Shown here one piece after another: positions 22,181 through 35,212 of a stretch of DNA of 64,000 bases. The DNA lies in contig OX421962.1 of NCBI GenBank assembly GCA_949128115.1, forward strand, positions 96,894,935 through 96,958,934, given 5' to 3'. The notes below the pieces were generated by a model, which was not told the DNA's origin, made no database searches, and saw only the letters and a list, made by a program, of their open reading frames with translations. The translations under genes were made by a program, and so were the position numbers. Every line of letters begins with the position of its first letter. Positions within the stretch are counted from its first letter, which is position 1. The DNA comes from Anaspis maculata. Lineage: Eukaryota > Arthropoda > Insecta > Coleoptera > Scraptiidae.

Positions 22181-23490
22181 CTACCAGGAAGTGATTAAGG
22201 GTTTGGTTTCAAGTTCTTGATGACAAACCAGAGAGTTATCTTTGCCCTCGTCCTTGCCTCCAATCAACGACATAATACGCTCCATTTTGAATATTATACA
22301 ATTTTCGAGCCAAAGCAATTTTAGACAATATTATGATTGATCGGTTTCAATTTTGTAACCAATACCAGAACGGCAAATTGCTTTGGACGGGGCTGGGCTC
22401 AACTCGAAAACGCTATTAAAGCAGGAATTTGCAACATGATGGAAAAATCGAAAAAATCGAATAAAAAAAACCTGCTGCAATTGTTGAAGCGGAAGAGGTG
22501 ATTGTGCAGAGTTTGGGAAAGCGCTTTGATTTCACTTCATCAAGTTTTTCATGTAAAGTCGAGAAATGCAATATTACCAATAACACAAAAAGTCGAATTG
22601 GCCATCGATGATGGCAATAATAAGCTACGTGTTACGGCGGAATGAATTTTCAGCTTTATCGTCACACTATTGTTGCGCGAAGAGCTTTAGGTGAGAGCAA
22701 ATAAAAAGCGCCGCCCGCATTTTCTCTTTATTTTATTGGCAGTGTAACAAACACGGCAAATAAAACTGCACAATGAAAAATATTTCCGTTATGATTTATT
22801 TGAAGCTTCAGCCTGCAGGCGGCGGACGGAGGCTCGAATCTCTCACCGATCATTATTATGATTAAGCTGTGCTTTGCTCGATTTTAAGAAGTGGAGGCGC
22901 ATGGATTTGACATAAATGTGATACCTATCAGGAGAAGTGGAGGAGGATTATGAAAACGTGCGAATTTCGATCGGGCACAAATCAGCATCAGGATTCCTTC
23001 TCATTTCCCCTGTACCTCTACACCGCAGCGTTCCAGGAATTCGATGTTGGCGCTGCGATACTACCACCTTTAGTGTCGTAAAACGAAACTATTTATAAGT
23101 ATGCCACAGTCCATAGTGTTGAAATATTTGTTTGTATTCGGCGCATCGCCGAAAGATGCCGCTCAACTTTTAGCTCACCGCACGGTATTTTTCTGCCATC
23201 CATAAAATATATTGCCTAATTTTTTACAGCACTTTTTTGGTACCTACTGCTACCAACTTAAGAAAATTGACGTGCGAAGTACGTACGGTTACGGACATTA
23301 AACGAGTTGGCTTGCTGTCATACGACGTTTAGGCCGGAATTCCAAAAATTCTGTCATCAACTGTCGTCCACTTTATTTCGAGCGCAATGGTACTTGTGGA
23401 GGTAGTTGGTAGTGGTATTATAAGTTGTCCTTATCCCACTAGGTGCAGTGACATAAAGACAAATTATGATATTATTACTCAACCGTTGAT
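22181..23490. other. No recognised gene
   Basis: I see no conserved coding motif, tRNA or inverted-repeat end in this interval. Confidence 0.3.
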
Positions 23491-23500
23491 GTTCCATGTG

Positions 23501-26166
23501 CCGGGTGGGCCATAAAAAAACCGTGCTCGGAATTTTTCCTTCTAAAATTTGTATTTCGCCACCGATTTAGTTCAACTTTCCAGCATTGGCTAGCCAATGG
23601 AATTGACTATCATTTCCGTATTTCAAAATGGCCGACATTTTATAATTCAAGATGGCAGAAGCAATTGAAAATAGGACTCCATTTGTTCTCGTTGCTTTTT
23701 ATTGAAAGTTACCAGAAAGTCAAAACCAATAATATATTATGAAAAAATAGACCTTTCTTGTCAATTCAAGACCACAATCAGTAAAATTGGGTCATCGGCT
23801 GTGGAGCTATTGCGAGTTGAAGCGAAGCCTACTTTCCATTTCTTTCATTTCCGCATAATTGATCCAAATTTAGGTATCCTGTCCGCCAATCCGCCATTGG
23901 CTCATTTCTCAACTGATTTTCTCGAAGTTAGTATCAATGGCTAGCCAATTGGACAGGCCATCTTTTTAATATGAGAAAATGACGTGAATGTCAAGATCCA
24001 ATATGGCGGAAGCAATTGGAAATAGAATTTCTTTTGCCCTTATTGCTTCTCAATAAAAATCAGCAGAAAGTCAAAACCAATAATTATTATGAAGAAATAG
24101 ACCTTTCTTGACAATCCAAGACCGAACCAATCAAATCGGGTCATCTGCTGAGGAGCTACAGCGAGCTGAAGCAAAACCTACCTACCGGTTCCTTAATTCC
24201 CGCATAAATGACCCAAATTTAGAAACCCTACCCGCCATATCCTTATTTTTCAACAGATTTTTTCAAATTTGGTATCAATGCCTAGCCAATTGGACAAGCT
24301 GCCATTTTCATATAACAAAATGGCCAATATGTCAAAATTTAAGATGGCTGAAACCATTGAAAATGGGCCTTATTCGTCCTTGTTGGAATAGAAGAAGGGA
24401 AAGTAGGCTTCGCTTCAACTGGCCGTAGCTTCTCATTAGATGAACCGATTTGATTGGTTGCTGTCTTGAATTGTCGAGGAAGGTCTATTCCTTCATAATA
24501 ATTATTGGATTTGACTTCCCGCTCATTTTTATAAAAAAGAAATGACGACAAAAGAAATTCTATTTTCAATTGCTTCCGCCATCTTTGATTTTGGCAGATC
24601 TGTCATTTTGTCATATGAAAAAGGTAGCCTGTCCAATTGGCTAGCCATGATACCAAATTTGAGAAAATCGGTTGAGAAATGAGCATATGGCGGATTGGCG
24701 GACAGGATACCTAAATTTGGGTCAATTATGAGGAAATGAAAAAAATTGAGAGTAGGCTTCGCTTCAACTCGCAATAGCTCCTCAGCAGATAACGCGATTT
24801 TATTGGTTGTGGTCTTGAATTGACAAGGAAGGTCTAATCCTGCATAATACATTATACCGGGTGATCATTTGAAAACTATCCACCTGCAATATCTCCCGAT
24901 TCCTAGTGCAAATGTCTTTGAGCAAAAACAGGTCGATTTTTATATCGAGGGGGACATCCAAAACATACATTGGCAAATTTATATATTCACCCCCCTCGCC
25001 CCCACTCACCCCAACTTTGAAATTTCGAATGACACTACCTACCTTGCGATACATCAAATTGAAGAAAATTAAATTTTCTTTCTGAAATGAATCTTTTCAA
25101 AATTTTCAGCCCCACCCCCTTTTCTCTAAAAATTCTCTGACCGTCCCATTTTATATTCTGGACCCCTCATTTTTTTCTTAATTTAGTTGGCGTCATCCTA
25201 GATAGCATCGAAGCAGAAAATTTTCGGTGGAAAAAGTGCTACCTAAATTTACCCCTTCGCTCTCCCCCACCTCAACTCCCAAATTTGATAAAACACCACT
25301 TACTTTGTGATACATCAAATTGAAGGGAATTGAATTCTCTTTCCGAAAAGAATTTTTTTGAAATTTTTTTACCCCTCCCCCAATAAATTGGCCATTCGGA
25401 GTATTCTAGGGGAGCAATGGGGGGCTTTAAAAATTGTGAAAAAATCTTTTTCAGGGAGAGAATTTAATTTCCTTCAATTTGATGTATTACAAAGTGGGTA
25501 TTGACATTTTAAATTTTTGAGGTCAGGTGGGGGGAGCGAAGGGGTGAATTTGGGTGGCACTTTTTTTATAGAAAATTTTCTCTTTCGATGCTGTGCAGGA
25601 TGACGTTAACTGTATTGAAGGGAAATGGAGGTCAAGAATATTAACTTGGACACTCAGAGAATTTTAGGAAAAACAGGGGGTGGGGTTGAAAAATTTCAAA
25701 ATATTTTTTTTAGAAAGAGAATTTAATTCTCTTTAATTTGATGTATCGCAAGGTAGGTGGTGTCATTCAAAATTTCAAAGTTGGGGTGAGTGGGGGCGAG
25801 GGGGCATAAAATATTAATTCTCCAATGTATGTTTTAGATGTCCCTCTCGATATCAAAATCGACCTGTTTTTGCTCTAAGACATTTGCACTAGGAATCGGG
25901 AGATATTGCAGGTGGATAGTTTTCAAATGATCACCCGGTATGTTTTGACTTTCCGGTAACTTTCACTAAAAAGCAACGAGAACAAAAGAAGGCCTATTTT
26001 GAGGTGTTTCTGCCATCTTGAATTTTGATATTTAGGCCATTTTGAAATACAGAAATGATAGCCTATTTAGTTGGCTATCCAATGCTGAAAAGTTTGATAA
26101 AATCGGTGAGGGAATAAAAATTTTAGAAGGAAAAATTCAGAGCACGGTTTTTTATGGCACACCCGG
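23501..26166. mobile_element. Large composite element with ccgggtgggcc ends
   Basis: The left end ccgggtgggccataaaaaaa is mirrored by tttatggcacacccgg at the right, followed by TA; the left flank is TG rather than TA. About 230 bp of the right arm (25939-26166) pairs with the left end. Between them are several direct and inverted copies of a block containing aaaaccaata, attattatgaa and aggcttcgcttcaact. A 1.08-kb palindrome is inserted at 24857-25938. Related copies lie at 39009-39338 and 40699-40900. Confidence 0.7.
24857..25938. mobile_element. Long palindromic element, copy 2 (ccgggtgatc ends)
   Basis: This is the same family as 5478-6557 and is collinear along its length, with scattered substitutions and small indels. 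TA flanks it at 24855-24856 and 25939-25940. It interrupts the surrounding element. No transposase. Confidence 0.85.
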
Positions 26167-27879
26167 TATCATTATTTCCAATGACATTAATTTATACGTC
26201 CATGGCTGTACCGTTTTTTTCTACGTTGTATCACGATGTCTTTAGAATGTGTCTTATAAAATTTCAACGTATCTCAATTCTGACATCGATATTATACAAT
26301 ATTGACATTGATTTGTGACGAAGTGACTTATGATCACTGAATCATAATCTAATTTTGACAGCTTGGGAGAAAAATGTGGTGGAGCACAATAATTGTTAAA
26401 GAATATCAATATACATTATTGTGTCTTTCTATGGAACGGTGGAGTTGCAAATCAAACTAAAACTGCCACACTGTCTTCGCAGATCAAAAAGCAGTCGTAA
26501 CACACAAGATAATAAAAAGTTCTCTAACATTACATGCACAGAAAAAACAGCCAAGGTTTAGCGATCGTCCAAAGTATGGATCCAGCTGGAATGTGTGCCG
26601 CCCCATAAAATTTTAGATCGAAACTTTGGAGAATTATAAATATTTATTCAGAATTCCCATTGGAACTAATACAACGCCAATTTCCGCCGGAGCTAACTGC
26701 CAAAATTTGTCGTTATACGCGAAAGTTCAGCCATTCATGATTATGGTAATCGCCATAATGGAAATGTCCTCATACGAGCCGTATCTGCACAGTAACATCT
26801 GGACATGTTATTAGCCACGGGTCAACCTAATCTATTTTCTCATATTTTTCCAGGTGTAGGGGGTAGGTGGAGGTATAAAAATACGAAGAGCTGTCTCGGA
26901 GGTAATACCGCTATACTAGAGATACTTATTTTCAATTAGGTAATACCCTCTCCAAGTACCCACCTAATCTTTCTATGAATAAAATAAAAGTTTCTAGCAT
27001 CAATAATGAAATAAGAGAACTTGCAGCTTGCACATTATTAAATGAAGTTATCTAAGTAGGTATATCACACGATATCACTTAGAAATGAATGACCCATGGT
27101 GGAAATATTCTAGACTCCTGTTCGAGTTCCACTTATATTCTAACCCGGTACCTACTACGTAATTATTTCATTTTGAGCGTTGGAATTGGAGAAAAATTAA
27201 GTTGAGCAGATTTTCCTCGACTTTAATTATTATTTTCGATTGGGGGCTCTCTAAAACCCGTTCAATTAACGGAAACAGCATAAAAAGTCCCCCCACTTTC
27301 GTATTAATTGAAGTTTTAACGAACAAAACGCATTTTGCAGGGGGCATTAGCAATAAAAAAGAGCTCTGGCAGCACCACGCACCGAACCAATCTAATTTAA
27401 ATGTAATAAATGCCTGCCTGCCTTTCCAGGTTTCCCTTTCGCCTTCTTCCCGAAAGAGAGATGTGGCGATGAACCGTGAAGGAAAACGACATAATGTAAA
27501 TATATTCAGTAGTTCGCTAACTCCCATAACATCTTTTATCAGTTTTTATCTTTATGATGCGCCAAGCGAAAGACAAAAAAGCATCCGAAATGCCGGATTA
27601 TCCCCGTCGGTAAAATATTGATGGGCCTCATTTTTTCCCGAACATTTCAATTGATCTGAAAGGGTCTTCAATATCCAAGATCGGTTATAAATTCAGGGAA
27701 TTGTGGACCAAGTTTTACTTCAACTTGTTTCAAAATGTATATTCTCTCGGTGTGACGCACATGGTAATGGACACCCATTTATTTCAGTTTTTTTGAGTTG
27801 AAAATAAAACTCATACCGAAGAAAAGTGGGAGACTAACGGAATTCACCTATAGTACTGATTTGGCGACTTTGGCGTAGC
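26167..27879. other. No recognised gene
   Basis: Overlapping open frames occur on both strands around 27168-27621 (139 and 119 codons), but neither has a recognisable domain and they lie opposite each other. I do not call a gene. Confidence 0.3.
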
Positions 27880-29480
27880 TTGAGATCAACTTGGTACTGA
27901 GAGTAAATCAGGACCGCAGGGGGGGGGGGAAGAGGTAAATCGCTGAACCTCTTTTGTACAAGTCCTAAGCAACTATGTTGGTCCTGAGAGTAACTCAGGA
28001 CCGGAAGGGGGGGATAGAGGTAAATCGCTGAACCTCTTATGCACAAGTTGGAGGACCTCAAAGAGAATTCAGTGTTCTGATGAAACTTTCAGAAATTCCA
28101 AAAAATTAAAAAATAAAGCAGTGCAACTCTGGAGCTTAGCAGAAGATGGACGAGGAATAAGAACTTCAACTTAGGTCAATTCGGTTGTGAAAGTGACCTC
28201 TTTTGTACAAGCTTGACAGCTTAAGGAGAATCAAATATTCTAGGAAAACTCAGGAACCACGAAGAATTTCGAAAAAAAAACCGAGATGAGCTCTTGAAGA
28301 GCTCGACAGTGTAACTATATCAAGAATTTAGTCGCGAAAGTGGTCACTTTGGACAGATTAGAGGACATTGAGGTAACTAGGGGGAAAATATTCTATAAGA
28401 AATTCAGAGGGATTCTGAAGGAGGACAATAAGCCCAGTAGAGGAATTTTGTGGAATTCGATCGCCGACGGGACGTGTTCTGCATAAGTTGGGGAATTTCT
28501 ATCTCATTTAAAGGGATTTGATACTCCAGGAGAACTCTGCGGAATTCCGAGAAATTTTGGAGAGATCTAAAGTGAATGTGAAGGAGCTCAGCAGGAGAAC
28601 TGTACAAGATTCAGCCACAAAATCTTGTTTTGTGTAAGTCCCAAAATATTGAAGATAAATAAATGATATAGAGGAACTCTGGGGAGTAACTCCAAGGAAT
28701 TCTGGCTCTTAGTGTCATTTGGAGCCCTAGTGAGCCTCGCCAAGCCTTCTTGCAATTTCCAGAGCCCTATTCTCTTTTGTGTTCTACATCAGAACATTTC
28801 AAGCCCTACTTAGCCCCCTTGTGTCTTCAAGTATCGTTTGGAGCCCTATTGAGCCCCCTTGTGTCTTCAATTATCGTTTGCAGCCCAAGTGACTCCTTCT
28901 GATGTCTCGAAGATTCTGGAAGCTTGAAGAGCTCTCTTGTGCTCCTTTTTAAGTTTCTCGGAGCCCTAAAGAACTCTTAGGAATTCTTGACAAACCCAGA
29001 GAAATCCTGGAGGGGCTTAATAGAGCAACTCCGGAGAATTCAACCGAACAGTGACATCTTTTTGTACAAGTTATTGAAGAAACCCAAGGGGAACTGAATA
29101 TTCCATGGAAACTCTGGGAAACTCCAAATTATTCCGAAAAACTAAAGAAACTCCGAAGGAGCTCAGCAGATGAAATGTTATGTCCTATACAAGTTCAACA
29201 TCCTCAAGGTGGAAAAAAATAAATATTTCAGGAAAGTTCTTGGACACTCCGAGAAATTCTGGAGAACCCTACATTGAATCTCGCAAATGAGGTTACAAAA
29301 GCTACTTTTTTGTGCAAACTCAAGGATAAAACAAGGATAAGTTAAAGAACAGTAGGGACACTTGATAATCTAAGGAAACTGCAAAGAAATCTGGAGAAAT
29401 TCAGGGAAACTTTGTAGGAACTCAGTAGGGAACTCCGGGAGAATCATTCGTAAAATGGACCTCTTCTGCGCGAATTTCTC
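27880..29480. repeat. Long degenerate tandem repeat, ~110-180-bp period
   Basis: An anchor word like gacctcttttgtacaag recurs near 27950, 28035, 28195, 28620 (diverged), 29065, 29310 and 29455. Between anchors the units share motifs such as aaactc-gga-aactcc, gagaaattctggaga and gagctcagcag. The first two units (27890-28045) are the closest pair and also share agaggtaaatcgctgaacct. A block at 28710-28975 belongs to the other minisatellite family. The array is old and non-coding. Confidence 0.65.
28710..28975. repeat. Minisatellite block, agcccccttgtgtcttcaa units
   Basis: Units of about 55 bp carry agccctattgagcccccttg and tgtcttcaa-tatcgtttg, with two adjacent near-identical units at 28800-28890. 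These are the reverse complement of units in the 44525-46985 array and match the orientation of 20740-21125. The block interrupts the surrounding long-period repeat. Confidence 0.6.
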
Positions 29481-30367
29481 CATTTGTTTATTTCTCGGTT
29501 CAAACTTGTCTTATTTTATTTCTGTCTTTTGAGGGTCATAACTTTCTGCATGGAAGGTCATGGCTCATCGCTAGGGAACTCACCTCGTCTCCGGAATGTA
29601 GAGTCATAACTCATTCGTACGGGAAAGGCAACACTCTTCTCTGAGGTAACCGTCGATGGCACACGAGGCGGTAGCTCATTATTATAAGAACAAATATCAG
29701 TAGTTGTAGGCTGTTTCGGTTCAAGGATTCACGACCAAGAGCTTCATCCAGCATCTCTAGCGGCAAAGTCGCACTCGAAAAAAACAGCCAGGTCATTGAG
29801 GTCACGAGCTAAAAAGTACTCGTTGAATGTTGAGACGCCAAGTAAAAAGCCTGATTTCCTCCCGACCGCCAATCAAATAAGAATTACAATCATTATTATA
29901 TTAGTTACTTTCACGCAATGCACCAAGGTTTAAAAATGCTGATGGTGCACTAGGGATTAATTCATTAACCCCCGGTTGCAAGAAACTAAAATTTGCTCCG
30001 TCGCAAATTAGCTTCGGTACCAAACTCGGTATCAAATGGTAGGCTATTTGTAGGCGTAAAAAAAGGAGTGTCTAGGGTGACGACTGACAGAATATGTCAA
30101 ACAAAAAATTGAATAAAATATTGGAATGGAAAGCTGAGCTGATATTGTGAGTGAGAAAAGCACTGGTGTGCCTAATTCAAACCGAGTATACGTTTGGGTT
30201 TACATTTTGTGCTCATAAATAGAGAATTTTGGCTGATGGGTGCAGGCAATCAGTTATACAGGTTTGTTTGTATGAGGACATTTGAAACAGTTGAAGTCTA
30301 GCTGTCAAGAGTCAAGCAAATTTGAAGAGTGAAAATGGTGCGTGGAAAGAAATACACCGAAGAAGAT

Positions 30368-30600
30368 AGCTCTAGGTCTTCAACTCCGATGAGATCCACG
30401 ATCCGCAACACATTGTCCTTCGTGAACCTATATCGCTCCTTAAATTCCTTGTCGTTGTAAAACTCGAAGAGGTTTTTCCGCTCAGCATTTACACGACGAA
30501 CTGCACCTGCAACGTCTTGCTATTCTCCAGAAGAGGAAAATTCGGAGACTTCCGAAGATTCTGAAAGCGCCGAGTCAGACATTTTAGATACGCATACAGC
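30368..30600 (-). pseudogene. Harbinger-like transposase N-terminal fragment
   Basis: On the minus strand one frame reads a Ser/Glu-rich leader with SDSALSESSEVSEF, then RRVNAERKNLFEFYNDKEF and KERYRFTKDNVLRIVDLIG. This matches the N-terminal region of HARBI1-like transposases just upstream of the DDE nuclease. A stop interrupts the Ser/Glu-rich leader near 30525, and no DDE domain was found to its left. A similar leader occurs again at 31424-31663. Confidence 0.6.
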
Positions 30601-31423
30601 GTGACATATTGTGACGGCCCGGTCAACAACAAACCGTCCACCACACGTTTCGATCCGGTTAACTCTTTATTGCAGTTGCCGAGTCGTTGGTCGTGTTGGG
30701 ACCTGATGGGCAAGGGACCTAAACTACCTAAATGTGCACATCTAAGGGTTAGGGCAAGAGACAATAAGACAAGAGAAAAGAGGCAGCCATTTTCAGTGTG
30801 TGAGGTCTATTTTTGTACCAAAGAAAAACTTGACAAATCCAGAATTCAGTTTCATTTCTTTCTCTCAATTTCTTTGCTGTTGCTCATGCCAACGACTCCT
30901 CCAGTATTTCCTGTCGTCAAAAGCTGTTCTGGAGCTACTGAATCAGCACTGGATATCACCTTGACACATGCTTGATACAGTGTCACTAGCGGCCCAAAAT
31001 TGTTCAAGTTTCGTCACGGGATCACAGTCCCAGTACTCCTGTAACTCATCGTTGTCACCGAAGCACTCATACTTTGACTGAGCAATACTTTGCAATAAAG
31101 AGCTCCGCGTTCTTGGTGTAAACAACAGCTTTGTTTCCGCCGTACAGGTACAGGGCTCGTGGAGGCACCCAGCAAGTGTTCGCAATTTCAGTCGGTAACT
31201 CCCATCGCCTGAACCTGGAATTGTTGATCGACATAATAGCATTTACGGAGGCAGTTTGTCATATTCACCTGATCGACAGCCTGTGCATGGATTTATGCCT
31301 TAATTCGGCGGAATGATTTGCTTATTATTCTTCAAAACTCGAAGAAATAAATAATGCTGTTAACCTCTGAAATTCCTGACGCTTCTTTGACTTTGACAGC
31401 TCGCGACGCGAGGTAGGTACATC

Positions 31424-31663
31424 TTATCTACGAGACGGTTTTTTTTGATCGGCAATGACACAACGAACTGCAACTTCTACTTCTTGCTCTTCTTCAGAAG
31501 AATAAAAATCAGAGACGTTGGACAATTCAAAATAAAGTGTCGAATCAGACCTTTTAGCGCTTTTAGGTACGTGCATACGCATAAAAAGATGCAAGTAGTT
31601 CAAATGCGTGATAACCTTAGCCACAGCCTGTTTGCTACCTCGTTTGATACCCTGTTCCTGCAA
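31424..31663 (-). pseudogene. Second copy of the Harbinger leader segment
   Basis: This minus-strand frame contains KRSDSTLYFELSNVSDF, then SSEEEQEVEVAVRCV, paralogous to the leader at 30368-30600 (SDSALSESSEVSEF then SSGE and AVRRV). It ends abruptly after a basic tail. Two versions of the same leader within one set of ends indicate a duplication or a nested insertion. Confidence 0.45.
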
Positions 31664-31721
31664 CCCGATTCAATTTGCTACGTCGCAAAATTAGATACCA
31701 TGTTCGTGCAACCGGGCATTA

Positions 31722-34340
31722 GTGGCTAATCGCAATAACGACCCCAGATTTCTACAAACATTGCTTGCAGTATGCTTGCGAACATTGAAACCTGCTTGCA
31801 TAATAATTGGCCGTTTTCTTTTTTTCCAAACTCGAAAGTAAGCAACTTTGGCTAGACCTCGAGCTAGACGGCCTTTTAAGCAACACGATTTCATCTCACA
31901 GTGCCTCTTGAAACTTTTGCGGAGAGCATTGTTCCGTTAATGAGATTCCAGCCAGGAATTTTTGCATGAAACGTGCGATGTCTCAGTCTCACAGAGATAA
32001 AAATAAAATGTCTGCAGCAAAATTGGATAATGGGATCTCAATAATCTGGCAATAAAGCCTCCGTGTCGCCAGGAGCACCGTAAAGGTAGATATATGTATA
32101 AGGAATCATCTTTTGATATTCAGTGCGATTGGTAAGCTCATTTAAAAGAATATCATTGAGCTGGAGAAAGATAGAACTCAAAATTTTACGATAAGAATCA
32201 ATTTGTGAAATGAAATGATGACTGACGAAAGCTTTGGCTGTGTGCACACTCCGCAACCAGCTGCATGGCAGGTCATTTCAATTATTTTTACCTAAATTTT
32301 AACTTTCGGATCTGAATCGTTTGAAAACCAAGCGGGACGCAAAATTAAATTTGATCATCCAATTAAATTCCAGTTCGTGCTTCTACTCGCTAACTACAAT
32401 TATTAATGAAGTGGGCTTGGTCTTGTGGTTAACTCGAGTTAAAACTTGATGGAGCTTCCGGGAACCGAAAGCAAAGCGGCTGGTGCTTTTTGATGCAACC
32501 AACAATTCAATTAACACTCTGATGCAGTGAAGATGATTAATTTGTGATAGTCATCTAAAAAACCTTATGAATAGTTGCATGCTTTGAACTAAACTTTTTT
32601 TTTTAAATCTACAAAACACAAAGAAGCCAATAGGTACACATACTTACACTTCACGCTACAAATGAAATGTATGAATTATGGTAGCTTTGTGTAGAAATTA
32701 CAGGTTTTGGAACGGAACTTTTTACGGATAATCAATCAATCAGTAACTATGCATTTCATTCACGTTTAGGAAAAAACTGTTCAGTTTCTAACGAACTTTG
32801 TTTCAATTACTGAACGAAACATCAAGTTTTTACGTGTTACGTGTACAAATACCCGACATTCGGGGCAGGTACATAAAACTTCTATCCCGCTACTATTTCA
32901 ATCATTGTTAAAGGCATTTGCTCTGCCAATTCCAGTGGAATTAGTATTTGTCGGTTCAAGTATTTCATTCAGTAAAACACACAATCATTTCTGCCTTGTT
33001 CATTTTTGTATAATAATTTTTTGAAGTTTGCAACAAGGACTCTTCAAAATCTAGTCTGATAGTGAGTCGTAATTATTGGACATTAACTCGTGTATCTATC
33101 AATGACTGTGTAGAACATCACATTTGATTTTTATTCAGTCGATTTCAATATACGACCCAGCTTTCCCCATTGGACACAAGCATCACAGCACAGCTTCCCA
33201 TAAAATAAATGCGCAGACATCGGTTTTCGATCGTATTTATTTAGGGCATCCAGAGCTTTTGTTGAACTACGTGTTGCATTATCAATCAACTATCTTTTAC
33301 TTTTTAACGTCCCTCTGTCAATTCCCTTTGGAAACTGACGGGGTGTTGTTATCCAACACTGTTCGGATGCTTCAACTTTAACCTTTCCAACGTCGCGTGA
33401 TGGCGTAACAAAAATTGAAATTTTCAACAAGAAAAGCTTTGATTGATCAACTTCAAAGTTATGTAGGCCTAATATGTGATCCGTGATTAGTTTCGATAAT
33501 TGGGGTGGCGTCATCAATAATCCGTATCAACTCCTCTCGGCTCAAATAGTTAGGCAATAATAATTGGCAATGTGCTGTCCCTATCCTGCCAATTGATAGT
33601 AATATATTAGTGGGCAGCTTTGAATTAATGTTGACCCAATTCCTGTTGGAACTTGAACGCTGGGGATGAACGCTGTATGGAATCTATATCTATACTTGAT
33701 TAGCGGAAATATCGTCATCTCTTTTTATTTATTTGCGATTTATGTTGGACAGATCAAGTTGAAAGTGAGAATGACTCAGAACTGTGCTGAAAATGTATCT
33801 CCGTGAACTCTCATTACCTAATAAAGTTTTGATTATGGATTCACCAAGATGTTTCATCTCGAATTATTGATCCTTACAGAACGTAATATTACTGTGGTCC
33901 TTCCAGCCAAAATGTATGTTGCCATTGAAATCTGGGAGTTTCCTATACCACTGTCTGAGAGTTATCATATAGCCAAATAACTAATCTGATATTTATGGTG
34001 AAAGTGCTGAACCACACACATTTTCAATTTCTTGAAGCCGTCCTGAAAAACTACAGAAAAAAGTTCTTCAACACCAACAACTGATATTTTGATAAGATCA
34101 AGTTGAGTCATAAATTTCTAAGTTTTGGAGTGAATTTTGGTACATTCTTGCATTTCGAGATGTAGCAGAATGAAAATAATCGGTAGTCAATGACTAGGCC
34201 TACTGTTTCGACATAAAAAAAAACATTTTCCCTTCATGGTCGTCATCTTAAACTCACACCTTGAACCCCTTCTGAAGAAAGTGACTGATGATTTTACAAA
34301 GGTGAGAACGTGAAATCATTCTACCATGGAAAAGGTATAG
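31722..34340. other. No recognised gene
   Basis: Short open frames on the minus strand (31691-31894, 32038-32256) give basic or hydrophobic peptides that I cannot assign. The remainder is AT-rich without recognisable repeats. Confidence 0.3.
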
Positions 34341-34348
34341 TGCTTTAT

Positions 34349-34477
34349 GAGTATATTACATACCGACACGGGAAATGCGTTATTACTGCTAAGGGCAATG
34401 AAAGCTGGCGGGACGCGTAGCGTCCCGTCAGCTACGGCCGCATCTGGAATAACGCATTTACCGTGGAGGTATGTAAA
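34349..34477. repeat. Cruciform/hairpin, 129 bp
   Basis: Outer arms: ttacatacc-gacacgg-aaatgcgttatt at 34349 pairs with the complement ending at 34477. An inner hairpin agctggcgggacgc / gcgtcccgtcagct has a three-base loop and one mismatch. The inner stem is GC-rich in otherwise AT-rich DNA. The word ttacatacc recurs at 35156 near the end of the adjacent recombinase fragment. Confidence 0.65.
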
Positions 34478-34480
34478 CGA

Positions 34481-35212
34481 TTTTACCCACAAAACACAAT
34501 AAACTAATGATAATTGGTTGAATAAAATGATAATTCTTGAACAAAACTTTCTACGGAGTAGGCATCGACGGAAGTTGGGTGGCTTTGAAAATTGACATTT
34601 AGGCATTTGTGTGTTAATTCATAATAATTATTAAGTAAGTATGTCCGATTTAGGAATCGAAATGCAATCAACCTGGTGCAAACTACGAGAGGTAGCGGCC
34701 AAAAGATAAAAAACCTTTCGCCAACCAAAAATCGCGGCCGGCACGAAAGTGCCTGCAGATTTTTCAAGGATTGGGCCAGCCGCAATGACGCAAACATCAG
34801 TGAAAACGTCATGATATCCTATATCGATGGATTGGCAAAAAATATGAGTCTTCGATGCTTTGGACGGCTTATGCCATGCTGCGAAACACCATGGAACACA
34901 ACACATCAACAATGGAAACTGCCTGGAATTTTCCGAAAAGAATCTCAAGAAAATCGTCAGGGGAAGGTGTCTTTGGTGTTCCAATAGGCTTCAGTGCGTT
35001 CAAATCTGTTTTTCACGGAGTTGAGTTGCAAATCCCAGCCGTTTTTATTTCGTCTTGACAGCGGCGTCAAGTCCAAGTGTCAACGATAGCAATCAAAGAA
35101 AGCTGAGCGCACCTGTCACTTTCTCCGCGTACTATATGCACGGGAAGTGAATAATTACATACCGGGTAGATGACAGTTAACGTATCAATTACTTGTTGTT
35201 TGTGGGTAAAAT
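34481..35212 (+). mobile_element. Tyrosine-recombinase (Crypton-like) element remnant
   Basis: The edge word attttacccacaaa at 34483 is mirrored by tttgtgggtaaaat at 35212, so an inverted repeat brackets the recombinase fragment. It lies beside the cruciform at 34349-34477 and may form a single element with it. The family assignment rests on the coding fragment. Confidence 0.45.
34676..35010 (+). pseudogene. Tyrosine recombinase N-terminal (SAM-like) domain, frameshifted
   Basis: The first frame reads CRFFKDWASRNDANISENVM then ISYIDGLAKNM. The homology then moves to another frame at about 34852 with MLWTAYAMLRNTMEHN and PKRISRKS. Together this is the core-binding (SAM-like) domain seen in arthropod Crypton-type and DIRS-type tyrosine recombinases, where a Tyr/Leu-rich helix precedes TLWxxYSMLR. 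The catalytic R-H-R-Y domain is not present. One frameshift and the missing C-terminus make it non-functional. Confidence 0.6.

Larger units (their letters stand above)
29968..31718 (-). mobile_element. Degenerate PIF/Harbinger-like transposon
   Basis: The ends acccccggttgca and tgcaaccgggca are inverted repeats flanked by TTA at 29965-29967 and 31719-31721, the target type of PIF/Harbinger. Subterminal similarity continues (caaatt-agc, ggtatcaaa). Inside, minus-strand remnants of a Harbinger transposase N-terminus are visible. A plus-strand ATG near 30334 opening MVRGKKYTEED could be the second (Myb-like) gene start of such elements, broken after a few codons. Confidence 0.6.

Noticed and set aside
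27168..27621. 139-codon plus and 119-codon minus open frames
   Set aside because: They oppose each other, give no recognisable domain and lack flanking splice or start evidence.
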